Below are positions 1 through 6,036 of a stretch of DNA of 7,232 nt, one piece after another. Source of the stretch: Chryseobacterium gleum (GTDB taxonomy: Bacteria > Bacteroidota > Bacteroidia > Flavobacteriales_D > Sanyastnellaceae); assembly GCA_945883885.1 (NCBI GenBank), contig CAMCYM010000085.1, positions 1 to 7,232 of the forward strand, in the 5' to 3' direction. Each line of letters starts with the position of its first letter. Within the stretch, counting starts at the first letter, position 1. A program made the translations under genes and the position numbers. The notes under the pieces are model-generated. The model was not told the DNA's origin. It did not search any database and worked only from the letters and a program-made list of their open reading frames with translations.

Positions 1-375
1 CCCCCCACCCAGCTCCCGCATCCGCTCTACGGCCTCCTCCCACGAGCCAGTCGCCACCAAATCCGCGCGCAGCAAGCCGTCCGCATACCCGACGACGTGC
101 GCGTGGGCATCGATCAGCCCCGGCATCACCGTCGCGCCGCGCAGGTCCACGGTCCGCTCCGCGCGGAACCGCCGCAGCAGCTCCTTGCCCGTCCCCACCG
201 CCACCACCTTCCCCTCCCGCACCGCAACCGCCTCGGCCACAGTCAACTCCCCGTCAAGGGTCAGCACACGTCCGTTGTGCAGCACGAGGTCTGCCTGTTC
301 CGATCGGAAACCGCAGCCTCCGAGAAGCACCCCCACCAGCACCGCCGGCAGGAGGCGCGCAATGCGCTTCATCAT
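1..375 (-). CDS. Amidohydrolase, predicted lipoprotein (N-terminal part, cut by window edge)
   Basis: Metal-dependent amidohydrolase of the YtcJ-like / imidazolonepropionase-like group; the substrate cannot be told. 125 codons are visible and the frame runs off the left edge. Residues 1-21 form a lipoprotein signal: MMKR, a hydrophobic stretch, then lipobox LGGC (18-21), so the enzyme is probably tethered to a membrane in the periplasm. Residues 28-61 read ADLVLHNGRVLTLDG...AVAVREGKVVAVG, the usual N-terminal beta-sandwich of the superfamily. PGLIDAHAH (85-93) carries the HxH metal-binding pair. The start is ATG at 375 or the adjacent ATG at 372; an in-frame stop (394-396) lies just upstream, so no longer start is possible. 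No clear Shine-Dalgarno. That upstream stop is also the stop of the dehydrogenase gene, 18 nt away on the same strand and in the same frame, suggesting one operon. The family assignment is firm; the subfamily is inferred because the catalytic barrel lies outside the window. Confidence 0.88.
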   Translation of the reverse strand, partial: MMKRIARLLPAVLVGVLLGGCGFRSEQADLVLHNGRVLTLDGELTVAEAVAVREGKVVAVGTGKELLRRFRAERTVDLRGATVMPGLIDAHAHVVGYADGLLRADLVATGSWEEAVERMRELGGG

Positions 376-393
376 GCCGCAAAGGTCGTGCGT

Positions 394-1143
394 TCAACCC
401 CTTCGAATCATCGTCGACGAAGCTTGGGCGGAAGGGGTGATGACCAAATCCTGAACGCACACCCGCCCCGGCCGCTCCACCATGAACATCAATGCCTCGG
501 CGATGTCCGCCGCACGCAGCGGCTCAAACCCTTCGTACACTTTGGCCGCAGCCGCCGTGTCGCCTTTGAACCGGACTTCGCTGAACTCGGTCTCTGCGGC
601 GCCCGGCAAGATTTGCATCACCTGGATGCCCCGCGCTAACAAATCCATGCGCATCGCCGCGGTGAGTCCGTCGACGGCAAATTTGGTCGCGTTGTACACC
701 GCACCCCCGGGATAGGCCTGCCGACCGGCGATGCTCCCCACGTTCACGATCCTTCCCCCCTCCCGCATCCGCGGCGCGACACAGCGCGTCACATGCAACA
801 GCCCCCGCACATTTGTATCGATCATCCGGTCCCAGTCCTCGAAACTGCCGGCATCCACCGCATCCCGCCCGACCGCGAGCCCCGCGTTGTTCACGAGCAC
901 ATCCGGCCCAGTTCCCTCCCCCTCCCCGTACCACCCCGCCACCGCCGCCTCGACGGCCTCCCGATCCCGCACATCGAACACGAGCACCTCCACCTTCCTC
1001 CCCCCCTGGCGCAACTCTGCCGCCAGCGCCTCCAACCGCTCGCGCCGCCGCCCCGTCACCACCACATCCCACCCCGCCGCTGCGGCCACCCGTGCCGTTG
1101 CTTCTCCGATTCCCGATGTCGCCCCCGTGATCAGCATTTCCAT
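394..1143 (-). CDS. Short-chain dehydrogenase/reductase, YdfG-like
   Basis: NADP-dependent classical SDR of 249 aa, a normal length. Rossmann motif TGATSGIG (6-13), TGRRRERL (30-37) with arginines after strand 2 that favour NADP(H), NNAG (85-88), N111, catalytic S137 (VNVGSIAG), Y150 and K154 in YNATK. The stretches NNAGLAVG, EDWDRMIDTN and ETEFSEVRFKGD are typical of the YdfG / serine 3-dehydrogenase group, which reduces 3-hydroxy acid type semialdehydes; the real substrate is unknown. I place the start at ATG 1143 because the fold begins there. The frame stays open to 1461, but that extension translates hairpin repeats into low-complexity Arg/Pro sequence and is not credible. A second ATG at 1137 is possible. 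The amidohydrolase gene follows after 18 nt. A perfect hairpin sits in the leader at 1163-1177. Confidence 0.95.
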   Translation of the reverse strand: MEMLITGATSGIGEATARVAAAAGWDVVVTGRRRERLEALAAELRQGGRKVEVLVFDVRDREAVEAAVAGWYGEGEGTGPDVLVNNAGLAVGRDAVDAGSFEDWDRMIDTNVRGLLHVTRCVAPRMREGGRIVNVGSIAGRQAYPGGAVYNATKFAVDGLTAAMRMDLLARGIQVMQILPGAAETEFSEVRFKGDTAAAAKVYEGFEPLRAADIAEALMFMVERPGRVCVQDLVITPSAQASSTMIRRG

Positions 1144-1162
1144 GCAGCGAAGATGGCGAAGA

Positions 1163-1177
1163 CGACGCAATGCGTCG
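1163..1177. repeat. Perfect 6-bp hairpin in the dehydrogenase leader
   Basis: CGACGC, loop AAT, GCGTCG. It lies about 20 nt upstream of the dehydrogenase start codon, so it would form in the leader of that mRNA. Its size and composition match the hairpins of the repeat clusters that follow, of which it may be the first member. Any regulatory role is speculation. Confidence 0.5.
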
Positions 1178-1185
1178 AACACTGG

Positions 1186-1300
1186 GAATGAGTGTTGAGT
1201 GTGAGGGTTGAGGCGGCGCTGCGCGCCAAAACAGTGTGAGGGATGAGGCGCGGCTTCGTCGCGAGAGTGAGGGGACAGGGTTGAGGGGATGAGTGTGAAG
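1186..1300 (+). repeat. Intergenic hairpin-repeat cluster 1
   Basis: A purine-rich tract built from GAGTGTGAGGG, GGGTTGAGG and GGGATGAGG phrases with two embedded hairpins: GGCGC-TGC-GCGCC (1215-1227) and CGCGGC-TTC-GTCGCG (1249-1263, one G-T pair). The phrase AAAACAGTGTGAGGGATGAGG (about 1228-1248) recurs in similar form, on the opposite strand, near 2277-2335. No coding potential is credible here. Open frames crossing the tract translate into repetitive Arg/Gly/Ser sequence. Confidence 0.8.
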
Positions 1301-1350
1301 TGGGGAGGGAACGGTGTCCTTCGATGGCAACTCCATTCCGGAAACCTGAA

Positions 1351-1505
1351 AGCGGCGAAGCCGCGCCCTCTCGCCGGCAACGCCGGCGCCACCAGCCTGC
1401 GAAGCAGGCGCCCTCTCGACGCGAACCGTCGCCCTCTCGCGGCGAAGCCGCGCCTGTTCACTCACACTGTTCACTCACACTGTTGACAGCGGCGCAGCCG
1501 CGCAT
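1351..1505 (-). repeat. Intergenic hairpin-repeat cluster 2: six hairpins in a row
   Basis: Six short GC-rich hairpins: GCGGC-GAA-GCCGC (1352-1364), GCCGGC-AAC-GCCGGC (1373-1387), GCCTGC-GAA-GCAGGC (1395-1409), CGACG-CGAAC-CGTCG (1417-1431), GCGGC-GAA-GCCGC (1439-1451) and GCGGC-GCA-GCCGC (1489-1501). The spacers after the first, third and fourth hairpins read CCCTCTC. The stems differ from one another yet each remains self-complementary. Read on the minus strand, the loops are mostly TTC or TGC and the spacers GAGAGGG, which is the orientation seen on the plus strand in cluster 1. The stretch 1301-1350 between the clusters shows nothing I recognise. Confidence 0.8.
1455..1480. repeat. Tandem 13-bp duplication inside cluster 2
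   Basis: TGTTCACTCACAC occurs at 1455-1467 and again at 1468-1480, followed by a partial third copy (TGTT). On the minus strand it reads GTGTGAGTGAACA, related to the GTGTGAGGG phrase of the other clusters, so it looks like a locally duplicated spacer of the same repeat family. Confidence 0.8.
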
Positions 1506-1591
1506 GCGGGTCCCTGCATAATGCGTGCGCGTGTTTTGCCTGGGTGCGCGCCCTTTTTGGGGGGCTGTTCCTCCGCAAAAATCCCAATCCC

Positions 1592-2212
1592 ATGGTGCCA
1601 ACGCACATGTACCTTTTGCTCGACCGGTCGGGGTCGATGATGCGCCTCGCAGACGAGGTGGTGACGAGTTTGAATGCGTTTGTCGCGTCGCAGCGGCAGT
1701 TGCCGGGCGAGGCGTGGCTGACGCTCGTGCAGTTCGATTCGCTGAATGCACACGAGGTGGTGCTGGCAGAAGTCCCGCTGGATCAGGTGCCTGCGTTCAG
1801 GCGGGAGGAGTTTGCGCCCCGCGGGAGTACGCCGCTGTTCGATGCCACGATGGGGTTGGTGCGTTTGGTTGAACACCAAACCGAAGAACGGGCCGCCCGC
1901 GGATTGCCGCCCGCGAACGTTCTCTTCATCACACTCACGGATGGACGCGAAAACTGCAGCCGGCATGCGACCCACACCGATGTGGCCGAGGCCGTCGCCG
2001 CCGGCACTGCCGCCGGTTGGACCTTCCTCCATCTATGCACCGACCCGGCCACCGCGCGCTGGGCACGCAGCACCGGGGTTCGCGAGGTCTCCACCTTCGC
2101 AAACACCCCCGCAGGCATGAAAGCCGCCTTCGACGACCTCGGCCGCAAAGTCCATTACTACCGCAGCCTCAAAGACTTCGTAATCTCAGACGCGCCCTCC
2201 AACCCGGAGTGA
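1592..2212 (+). CDS. von Willebrand factor A domain protein
   Basis: A single VWA domain making up nearly the whole 206-aa protein. The metal-ion-dependent adhesion site is complete: DRSGS (DxSxS, residues 11-15), T80 in RGSTPLFDA and D117 in TLTDGREN. This points to Mg-dependent protein-protein binding, not catalysis. The pattern of DRSGSM near the N terminus, LVQFDS, PRGSTPLFDA and TDGREN resembles small stand-alone cytoplasmic VWA proteins found in many bacteria and some phages, whose roles are mostly unknown. There is no signal peptide or membrane segment. I chose ATG 1592; the frame is open back to an ATG at 1544, but those 16 residues do not belong to the fold, and ATG 1607 is a less likely alternative. 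No Shine-Dalgarno is visible. The gene stands alone, flanked on both sides by hairpin-repeat clusters and facing a minus-strand gene, so the partner cannot be inferred from neighbours. Confidence 0.92.
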   Translation: MVPTHMYLLLDRSGSMMRLADEVVTSLNAFVASQRQLPGEAWLTLVQFDSLNAHEVVLAEVPLDQVPAFRREEFAPRGSTPLFDATMGLVRLVEHQTEERAARGLPPANVLFITLTDGRENCSRHATHTDVAEAVAAGTAAGWTFLHLCTDPATARWARSTGVREVSTFANTPAGMKAAFDDLGRKVHYYRSLKDFVISDAPSNPE

Positions 2213-2237
2213 GCCATCCGCAACGTTCGAATCTCAA

Positions 2238-2265
2238 GGGGGGCTCCGATCTCGGGGCTCCCCCC
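2238..2265. terminator. Strong GC hairpin between convergent genes
   Basis: Six G (2238-2243) and six C (2260-2265) enclose GCTCC / GGGGC (2243-2247 with 2254-2258, one G-T pair) around a six-base loop, with T2259 bulged. It lies 25 nt after the VWA stop codon. No T-run follows on either strand, so it is not a textbook intrinsic terminator, but it is the best candidate for ending the VWA transcript. Confidence 0.45.
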
Positions 2266-2380
2266 TCACTCTCACTCCTCCCTCATCCCTCCCACTGTTT
2301 GGCGGCGCAGCCGCCCCTCACACTCATCCCTCACTCTCGCCGCGTAGCGGCGCTTCACCCTCGCCGCTCAGAGGCGCCTC
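2266..2380 (-). repeat. Hairpin-repeat cluster 3, overlapping the end of the RNA methyltransferase gene
   Basis: Same family as clusters 1 and 2: GGCGGC-GCA-GCCGCC (2301-2315), CGCCGC-GTA-GCGGCG (2338-2352) and a weaker CGCC/GGCG pair (2362-2376). The spacers read CCCTCAC, CATCCCTCACTCTCG and TCACCCTCG. On the minus strand this is GAGAGTGAGGGATGAGTGTGAGG-like sequence, close to cluster 1. The part from 2324 rightward is also the 3' end of the methyltransferase coding sequence. Confidence 0.8.
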
Positions 2381-3520
2381 ATCCTCCACCGCGGCTTCCT
2401 TGATCGACGTGAAGCCGACCCAGCGGCATTCGAGCGGACCGTTGAAGACCTTGTGGCGGACGAACGGCTTCATGCCGATGCGCTTCAGGCCTTCGAGGTC
2501 GGGACTGAGCACGAAGGCCGTGAAGCCGGGCCAGTTGAATTTGATGTGGTCGCCGATGTCGGTGTACATGCGTTCTGCGTCTGCGACGGCCAAACGCTCA
2601 CCGTAGGGCGGATTGAGCACGATGAGCCCGTCGGGCGTTCGCGGCTCGGTGCGGAAGAAGTCCGCTCGGCCGACCTCGGCATCGCCGGCGAGCTCCATGT
2701 CGGCAAGCGCGGCGCGCGTTTGGACCACCGCTCGCATGTCCTTGTCGGAGGCGAACATCGGCGTGGGAATCGGCACGATGTCTTGCCGCAACTGGTCGCG
2801 CACGGCCCACCACGCATCCGGATCGTAGCCGCGCCACTGCATGAACGCGAAGGCGCGGCGGTGCCAATTCACCGGGTAGCCGCTCGCTGCCAGTGCCGCT
2901 TCGACGGTGAAGGTGCCCGAGCCGCACATGGGGTCGTAGAGCGGAGTGCCGGGTTCCCAGCCGGCGAGGCCGAGGAGGCCCGCGGCGAGGACTTCGTTGA
3001 GGGGGGCGACGGCCGCCGGGGGGCGGTAGCCGCGCCGGGAGAGGGACTCGCCGGCCGCGTCGAGGGCGATGGTCACCGCCCGATCCGCGATGTGCAGGTG
3101 GATCCGGATGTCGGGCCGGGTGCGCTCGACCGACGGGCGGAGTGCCCCGCGCCGCGTGAAGTGGTCGACGATGGCGTCCTTCAGGCGGAGCATCGCGAAC
3201 TGGGAGTGCGGGAAGAACCGCGGAGAGTGGACGGTCGCGTCGATGGCGAAGGTGCGGCCGGGAGCCAGGGCGGAGCTCCAGTCCCATTCCGAGGCCAGGC
3301 GGTGCAGTTCGTCGGGGTGCTCGGCGTCGAACGCGAGGATGGGACGGTGCACCGTCAGGGCGTACCGGCTGCAGATGCAGGTCCGGATGAGCGTCTCCAT
3401 GTCGGCCTCGAAGGCGACGCCGCGGCGCCCCGGTTCGACCGCTGTAGCGCCGAGGGCGCGGAGTTCGCCGGCGAGGAGCTCCTCGAGGCCTGCGAACGTT
3501 TTTGCGTGGTAGGCGCTCAT
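2324..3520 (-). CDS. THUMP-domain class I SAM-dependent RNA methyltransferase (RlmL/YpsC-like)
   Basis: Probable rRNA N2-guanosine methyltransferase of the RlmL N-terminal half / YpsC family, 398 aa. Residues 1-60 form the small N-terminal ferredoxin-like part (MSAYHAKTFAGLEELLAGEL), followed by a THUMP RNA-binding region (about 60-155) containing VHSPRFFPHSQFAMLRLKDAIVDHF. The Rossmann methyltransferase domain has DPMCGSGTFTVEAAL (196-210, SAM-binding motif I), ASDKD (257-261) and the catalytic NPPYGERL (303-310), the NPPY form used on exocyclic amines of bases. The exact target (G2445-type is the family precedent) is inferred. The start ATG 3520 overlaps the upstream gene's TGA as ATGA, and AGGAGG lies directly against it, so translation is probably coupled. 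Oddity: the last roughly 24 residues (EAAVEDEAPLSGEGEAPLRG onward) and the stop codon are encoded by the hairpin-repeat cluster and are not part of the conserved fold. Confidence 0.93.
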   Translation of the reverse strand: MSAYHAKTFAGLEELLAGELRALGATAVEPGRRGVAFEADMETLIRTCICSRYALTVHRPILAFDAEHPDELHRLASEWDWSSALAPGRTFAIDATVHSPRFFPHSQFAMLRLKDAIVDHFTRRGALRPSVERTRPDIRIHLHIADRAVTIALDAAGESLSRRGYRPPAAVAPLNEVLAAGLLGLAGWEPGTPLYDPMCGSGTFTVEAALAASGYPVNWHRRAFAFMQWRGYDPDAWWAVRDQLRQDIVPIPTPMFASDKDMRAVVQTRAALADMELAGDAEVGRADFFRTEPRTPDGLIVLNPPYGERLAVADAERMYTDIGDHIKFNWPGFTAFVLSPDLEGLKRIGMKPFVRHKVFNGPLECRWVGFTSIKEAAVEDEAPLSGEGEAPLRGESEG

Positions 3521-3882
3521 CCTCCTTTTTGTTTGGTGCGGAAGCCGCGGGCTTCCAGCAAGGCCGTGACTTTTTTGCGGCAATCTCCTTGGACGAGGAT
3601 GACGCCGTCCTTGACCGACCCGCCCACGCCGCACCCCTGTTTGAGGGCGCGTCCGAGGGCTTCCAGCTCGGCGTCCGTACCGGCGAAGTTCTCGACGATC
3701 GTGACGGGCTTCCCTGCGCGGTGCTTTTTCTCGAAGGCGACGTAGAGGGTTTGGGCCGACGGCGGTGGGCTGGAGGGGGACGACGCGTCGTCGTCAGCCC
3801 AAGGATCCCGGGGCGCAGAGGGGCCGCTGCTGTAGACGAGGCCGCCCAACGCGTCGCGCCAATCCTCCTGCTTCTTCGCCAT
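3517..3882 (-). CDS. eIF1/SUI1-type translation initiation factor homologue (YciH-like)
   Basis: A 121-aa protein related to eukaryotic/archaeal eIF1 and bacterial YciH, thought to act on start-site selection at the small ribosomal subunit. The N-terminal tail contains LGGLVYSSGP (12-21), the 'VYST'-like tag common in bacterial members, then an acidic Ser/Pro linker (28-44). The SUI1 domain (about 45-118) contains KKHRAGKPVTIVENFAG and the conserved core GCGVGGSVKDGVILVQGD (83-100), ending in a basic tail. The start is ATG 3882; no other start fits the conserved tag. The last codons (AAAGGAGGATGA) provide both the stop and the Shine-Dalgarno for the downstream RNA methyltransferase, overlapping it by 4 nt. 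Pairing a translation factor with an rRNA modification enzyme is functionally coherent. Confidence 0.95.
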   Translation of the reverse strand: MAKKQEDWRDALGGLVYSSGPSAPRDPWADDDASSPSSPPPSAQTLYVAFEKKHRAGKPVTIVENFAGTDAELEALGRALKQGCGVGGSVKDGVILVQGDCRKKVTALLEARGFRTKQKGG

Positions 3883-3933
3883 GTCCGAAAGGTACGGCGC
3901 AACCCGCGAGGCACACCCCGCGTATGCGCCCCC

Positions 3934-4089
3934 ATGCTGACCCTCCGCCTACCCCTCGAACCGCTGCACGCCGCAGCCTTCTTGCTCGCAGCAGCAGGCC
4001 TGCTCATGGGCCTCGATGCACACGCCGCGGTCACCTTCCCTGCAGACTTCCCGGCACACGCTCCTTCCCTCGAAGTGCTGTGCCCGTGA
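3934..4089 (+). CDS. Doubtful small ORF with a signal-peptide-like N terminus
   Basis: ATG 3934 to TGA 4087-4089, 51 aa. I do not recognise it. Residues 12-31 (HAAAFLLAAAGLLMGLDAHA) are hydrophobic and end in an Ala-x-Ala-like site, as in a signal peptide, leaving a mature part of only about 20 residues. In its favour, a hairpin with a T-run follows 24 nt later on the same strand. Against it: no ribosome binding site, no known family, and the opposite strand offers a competing reading ending at 3949 that is rich in cysteine (ACCCEQEGCG) with high GC at third positions but without a usable start. In GC-rich DNA, either could be chance. Confidence 0.2.
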   Translation: MLTLRLPLEPLHAAAFLLAAAGLLMGLDAHAAVTFPADFPAHAPSLEVLCP

Positions 4090-4113
4090 GATAGATTCCC
4101 TTATCACTTGAGT

Positions 4114-4151
4114 ATGGGCGTCCCCGGAGCAATCCGACGGGCGCCCATTTT
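4114..4151 (+). terminator. Hairpin with T-run upstream of the O-methyltransferase gene
   Basis: ATGGGCGTCC (4114-4123) pairs with GGGCGCCCAT (4139-4148) over 10 bp with one G-T pair. An inner CGG/CCG stem (4125-4127 with 4134-4136) encloses AGCAAT, and TTT follows the last paired T. It has the shape of an intrinsic terminator on the plus strand. It sits 26 nt before the methyltransferase start, so it either ends a small upstream transcript or acts as an attenuator-like leader structure. Its function is inferred. Confidence 0.5.
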
Positions 4152-4176
4152 CGTTGTGCCCGCGTTTCTTTGCACC

Positions 4177-4824
4177 ATGGCCATCCACGACACCGACCTT
4201 GAGGACTACTGCGTCCAGCACTCCAGCCCCGAGTCCGAAGTGCTCGGGAGGTTGCGGCGCGAAACGTGGCTGACCACGGTGCAGCCGTTGATGCTGAGCG
4301 ATGTGGGCACCGGTCGGCTGCTCGGGCTGTTCAGCCGCCTGCTCAGGCCGACCGCGGTGCTCGAACTGGGCACCTTCACCGGGTATGCCACGGTGTGTTT
4401 GGCGGAAGGACTCTTGCCGGGCGGGCATGTGGATACGGTCGATCCGGACGACGAACGGCATGCGGTGCAGGACCGGTTTTGGGGCGAGGCGGGCGTGGAC
4501 GCGGTGATCCGCCGCCACACCGGCGCGGCCCTCGACGTGCTGCCTGGGCTGCCGGGGCCGTATGATTTGGTTTGGATCGATGCGGACAAGCGGCACACGA
4601 CCGCGTACGTGGAGGCGGCCATCGCGCGCACCCGGCCGGGCGGGCTCATCCTCGTTGACAATGTTCTGTGGTGGGGCAAGGTGCTCGAAGGCGCCTCTTC
4701 CACCGATCCCGATGCCCGCAACTTGCACGCACTCACCGCCTCCCTTTCGCGGGACCCGCGGGTCACCTCCACCCTGCTGCCGCTGCGCGACGGGCTGCTT
4801 TTGCTCGAACGAACGGGCGCCTGA
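4177..4824 (+). CDS. Class I SAM-dependent O-methyltransferase (family 3)
   Basis: A 215-aa cation-dependent O-methyltransferase of the catechol / caffeoyl-CoA type. Residues 1-60 are the helical N-terminal part (REXXXXXXQPLMLSD region at 29-42). SAM-binding motif VLELGTFTGYATVCLAEG lies at 61-78, followed by DTVDPDDE (86-93), WIDADKRH (133-140) with the metal-binding Asp, DNVLWWGKVLEG (161-172) with the second metal-binding Asp-Asn pair, and LPLRDGLLLLER (201-212) at the C-terminal strand. The sequence matches the version widespread in Bacteroidota; the substrate is unknown. I chose ATG 4177 because homologues begin a few residues before an ExLxxYCxxHS-like stretch. An in-frame ATG at 4108 would place its first codons inside the upstream hairpin. 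The TGA stop directly abuts the stop codon of the convergent sucC, with no bases between them. Confidence 0.93.
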   Translation: MAIHDTDLEDYCVQHSSPESEVLGRLRRETWLTTVQPLMLSDVGTGRLLGLFSRLLRPTAVLELGTFTGYATVCLAEGLLPGGHVDTVDPDDERHAVQDRFWGEAGVDAVIRRHTGAALDVLPGLPGPYDLVWIDADKRHTTAYVEAAIARTRPGGLILVDNVLWWGKVLEGASSTDPDARNLHALTASLSRDPRVTSTLLPLRDGLLLLERTGA

Positions 4825-4830
4825 TCAGGC
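4819..4830. repeat. 12-bp perfect palindrome spanning two abutting stop codons
   Basis: GCCTGATCAGGC is its own reverse complement and contains both stops: TGA (4822-4824) of the O-methyltransferase on plus, and TGA (complement of 4825-4827) of sucC on minus. The stem is too short and has no T-run, so a terminator role is not supported. The symmetry follows partly from the two TGA stops facing each other. Confidence 0.75.
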
Positions 4831-6036
4831 CAAAACCTCTGCCACCGCGTCCGCCGCTTCCCGCAGCAGCACCGCCGAGCGCACCTTGAGTCCCGACGCA
4901 TCAATCAGCGCCTTCGCCTCCACCGCGTTCGTGCCCTGCAAGCGCACGATGATGGGGACTTCGATGTCCCCGAGGTTGCGGTACGCATCCACCACGCCCT
5001 GCGCCACCCGGTCGCACCGGACGATGCCGCCGAAGATGTTCACCAAGATGGCCTTGACGCTGGGGTCGCGCAGGATGATGCGGAACGCCTTCTCGACGCG
5101 CGCCGCATCCGCCGTCCCTCCCACATCGAGGAAGTTCGCCGGTTCGCCGCCGCTGAGCTTGATGATATCCATCGTGGCCATCGCCAGCCCCGCCCCGTTC
5201 ACCATGCAACCGACGTTGCCCTCGAGCTTTACATAATTAAGCCCCGCTTCGCCCGCCTCTACTTCGATGGGATCTTCCTCTGAGGTGTCCCGCATCGCTG
5301 CGTAATCCGGGTGCCGGTACAGGCCGTTGCCGTCGAGGGTAACCTTGGCGTCCACCGCGATGACCCGATCGTCTGAGGTCTTCAGGACCGGGTTGATTTC
5401 GAACATGGTGGCATCGCTTCCCACGTACGCGGCGTAAAGCGCCGTCGTGAAGCGGGCCATCTCGCGCGATGCCTTTCCGGACAGGCCCAGGTTGAAGGCG
5501 ATGCGGCGCGTTTGGAACGCCTGCAAGCCCACCGTCGGATCCACTTCTTCCCGGAAAATCAGCTCCGGGGTATCGTGGGCCACGGCTTCGATGTCCATCC
5601 CACCTTGCGGGCTGTATACAATGACATTGCGGCCGCGGGCGCGGTCCAGCAGCACACTCATATAGATCTCCTTCGGCTCGCTTTCGCCGGGGGCGTACAC
5701 GTCCTCCGCGATGAGGACTTTGTGCACTTGCTTGCCCTGGGCGTTGGTTTGGGCCGTGACCAAATGGCCGCCGAGAATGCCCGCCGCTTTCTCCCGCACT
5801 TCGTCGAGTCCCTTCGCCAGCACCACCCCGCGCGACCCCGTCTCGGTGACGGTGCCTTTCCCGCGGCCACCTGCGTGGATTTGGGCCTTCACGACGAACC
5901 ACTTTGTCCCCGTCGCGGCGGTGAGTTCAACGGCGGCATTGTGGGCAGCGTCCGGTGATTCGGCCACCCGGCCTTCCTGGACGGCGACTCCGAAGGATTT
6001 CAGAATCTGCTTTCCTTGGTACTCGTGGATGTTCAT
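4825..6036 (-). CDS. sucC: Succinate-CoA ligase (ADP-forming) subunit beta
   Basis: Beta subunit of succinyl-CoA synthetase, the TCA-cycle enzyme that converts succinyl-CoA to succinate with formation of ATP or GTP; it acts in the cytoplasm with the alpha subunit SucD. 403 aa, close to the usual size. The N-terminal ATP-grasp domain (about 1-235) has MNIHEYQGKQIL at the start, VVKAQIHAGGRGKG (48-61), SPQGGMDIE (142-150), and the metal-binding EINPV (213-217). The C-terminal CoA-ligase domain (about 260-385) has GNVGCMVNGAGLAMATMD (273-290), VNIFGGIVRCDRVA (332-345) and RLQGTNAVEAK (365-375). All key regions are intact. The start at 6036 is fixed by the conserved MNIHEYQ. sucD is not adjacent in the window; in many Bacteroidota sucC and sucD are separate, so this is not alarming. 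The head-to-head LolD-type gene begins 38 bp away. Confidence 0.98.
   Translation of the reverse strand: MNIHEYQGKQILKSFGVAVQEGRVAESPDAAHNAAVELTAATGTKWFVVKAQIHAGGRGKGTVTETGSRGVVLAKGLDEVREKAAGILGGHLVTAQTNAQGKQVHKVLIAEDVYAPGESEPKEIYMSVLLDRARGRNVIVYSPQGGMDIEAVAHDTPELIFREEVDPTVGLQAFQTRRIAFNLGLSGKASREMARFTTALYAAYVGSDATMFEINPVLKTSDDRVIAVDAKVTLDGNGLYRHPDYAAMRDTSEEDPIEVEAGEAGLNYVKLEGNVGCMVNGAGLAMATMDIIKLSGGEPANFLDVGGTADAARVEKAFRIILRDPSVKAILVNIFGGIVRCDRVAQGVVDAYRNLGDIEVPIIVRLQGTNAVEAKALIDASGLKVRSAVLLREAADAVAEVLA

Larger units (their letters stand above)
3883..4176. other. Intergenic stretch without a confident gene
   Basis: It lies between the divergently oriented SUI1-type gene and the O-methyltransferase gene, so promoters for both are expected here. 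I could not identify a convincing Bacteroidota -33/-7 pair. It contains a doubtful 51-codon plus-strand ORF (3934-4089) and a terminator-like hairpin (4114-4151), both listed separately. Confidence 0.7.

Noticed and set aside
1144..1461. N-terminal extension of the dehydrogenase frame back to 1461
   Set aside because: The extension translates hairpin-repeat DNA into Arg/Pro/His-rich low-complexity sequence, while the SDR fold begins exactly at the ATG at 1143.
1351..1505. CRISPR array
   Set aside because: The repeats are short hairpins of differing sequence with 7-37 base spacers of repeat-like composition; there are no constant repeats of 23-40 bases with unique spacers and no cas genes.
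1531..1559. Bacteroidota promoter for the VWA gene (TTTTG at 1534-1538 with CCTTTTTG at 1552-1559)
   Set aside because: The -7 box lacks its TA and the spacing is about 13 bases, shorter than the usual range.
2453..3745. 430-codon plus-strand ORF across the RNA methyltransferase gene
   Set aside because: It is antisense to a gene with clear THUMP and methyltransferase motifs; its Gly/Arg/Glu-rich sequence shows no family motif and is a typical shadow frame in GC-rich DNA.
2598..4034. 478-codon minus-strand ORF crossing two genes
   Set aside because: It overlaps the SUI1-type and methyltransferase genes in another frame; it is Arg/Pro/Ser-rich with no motif.
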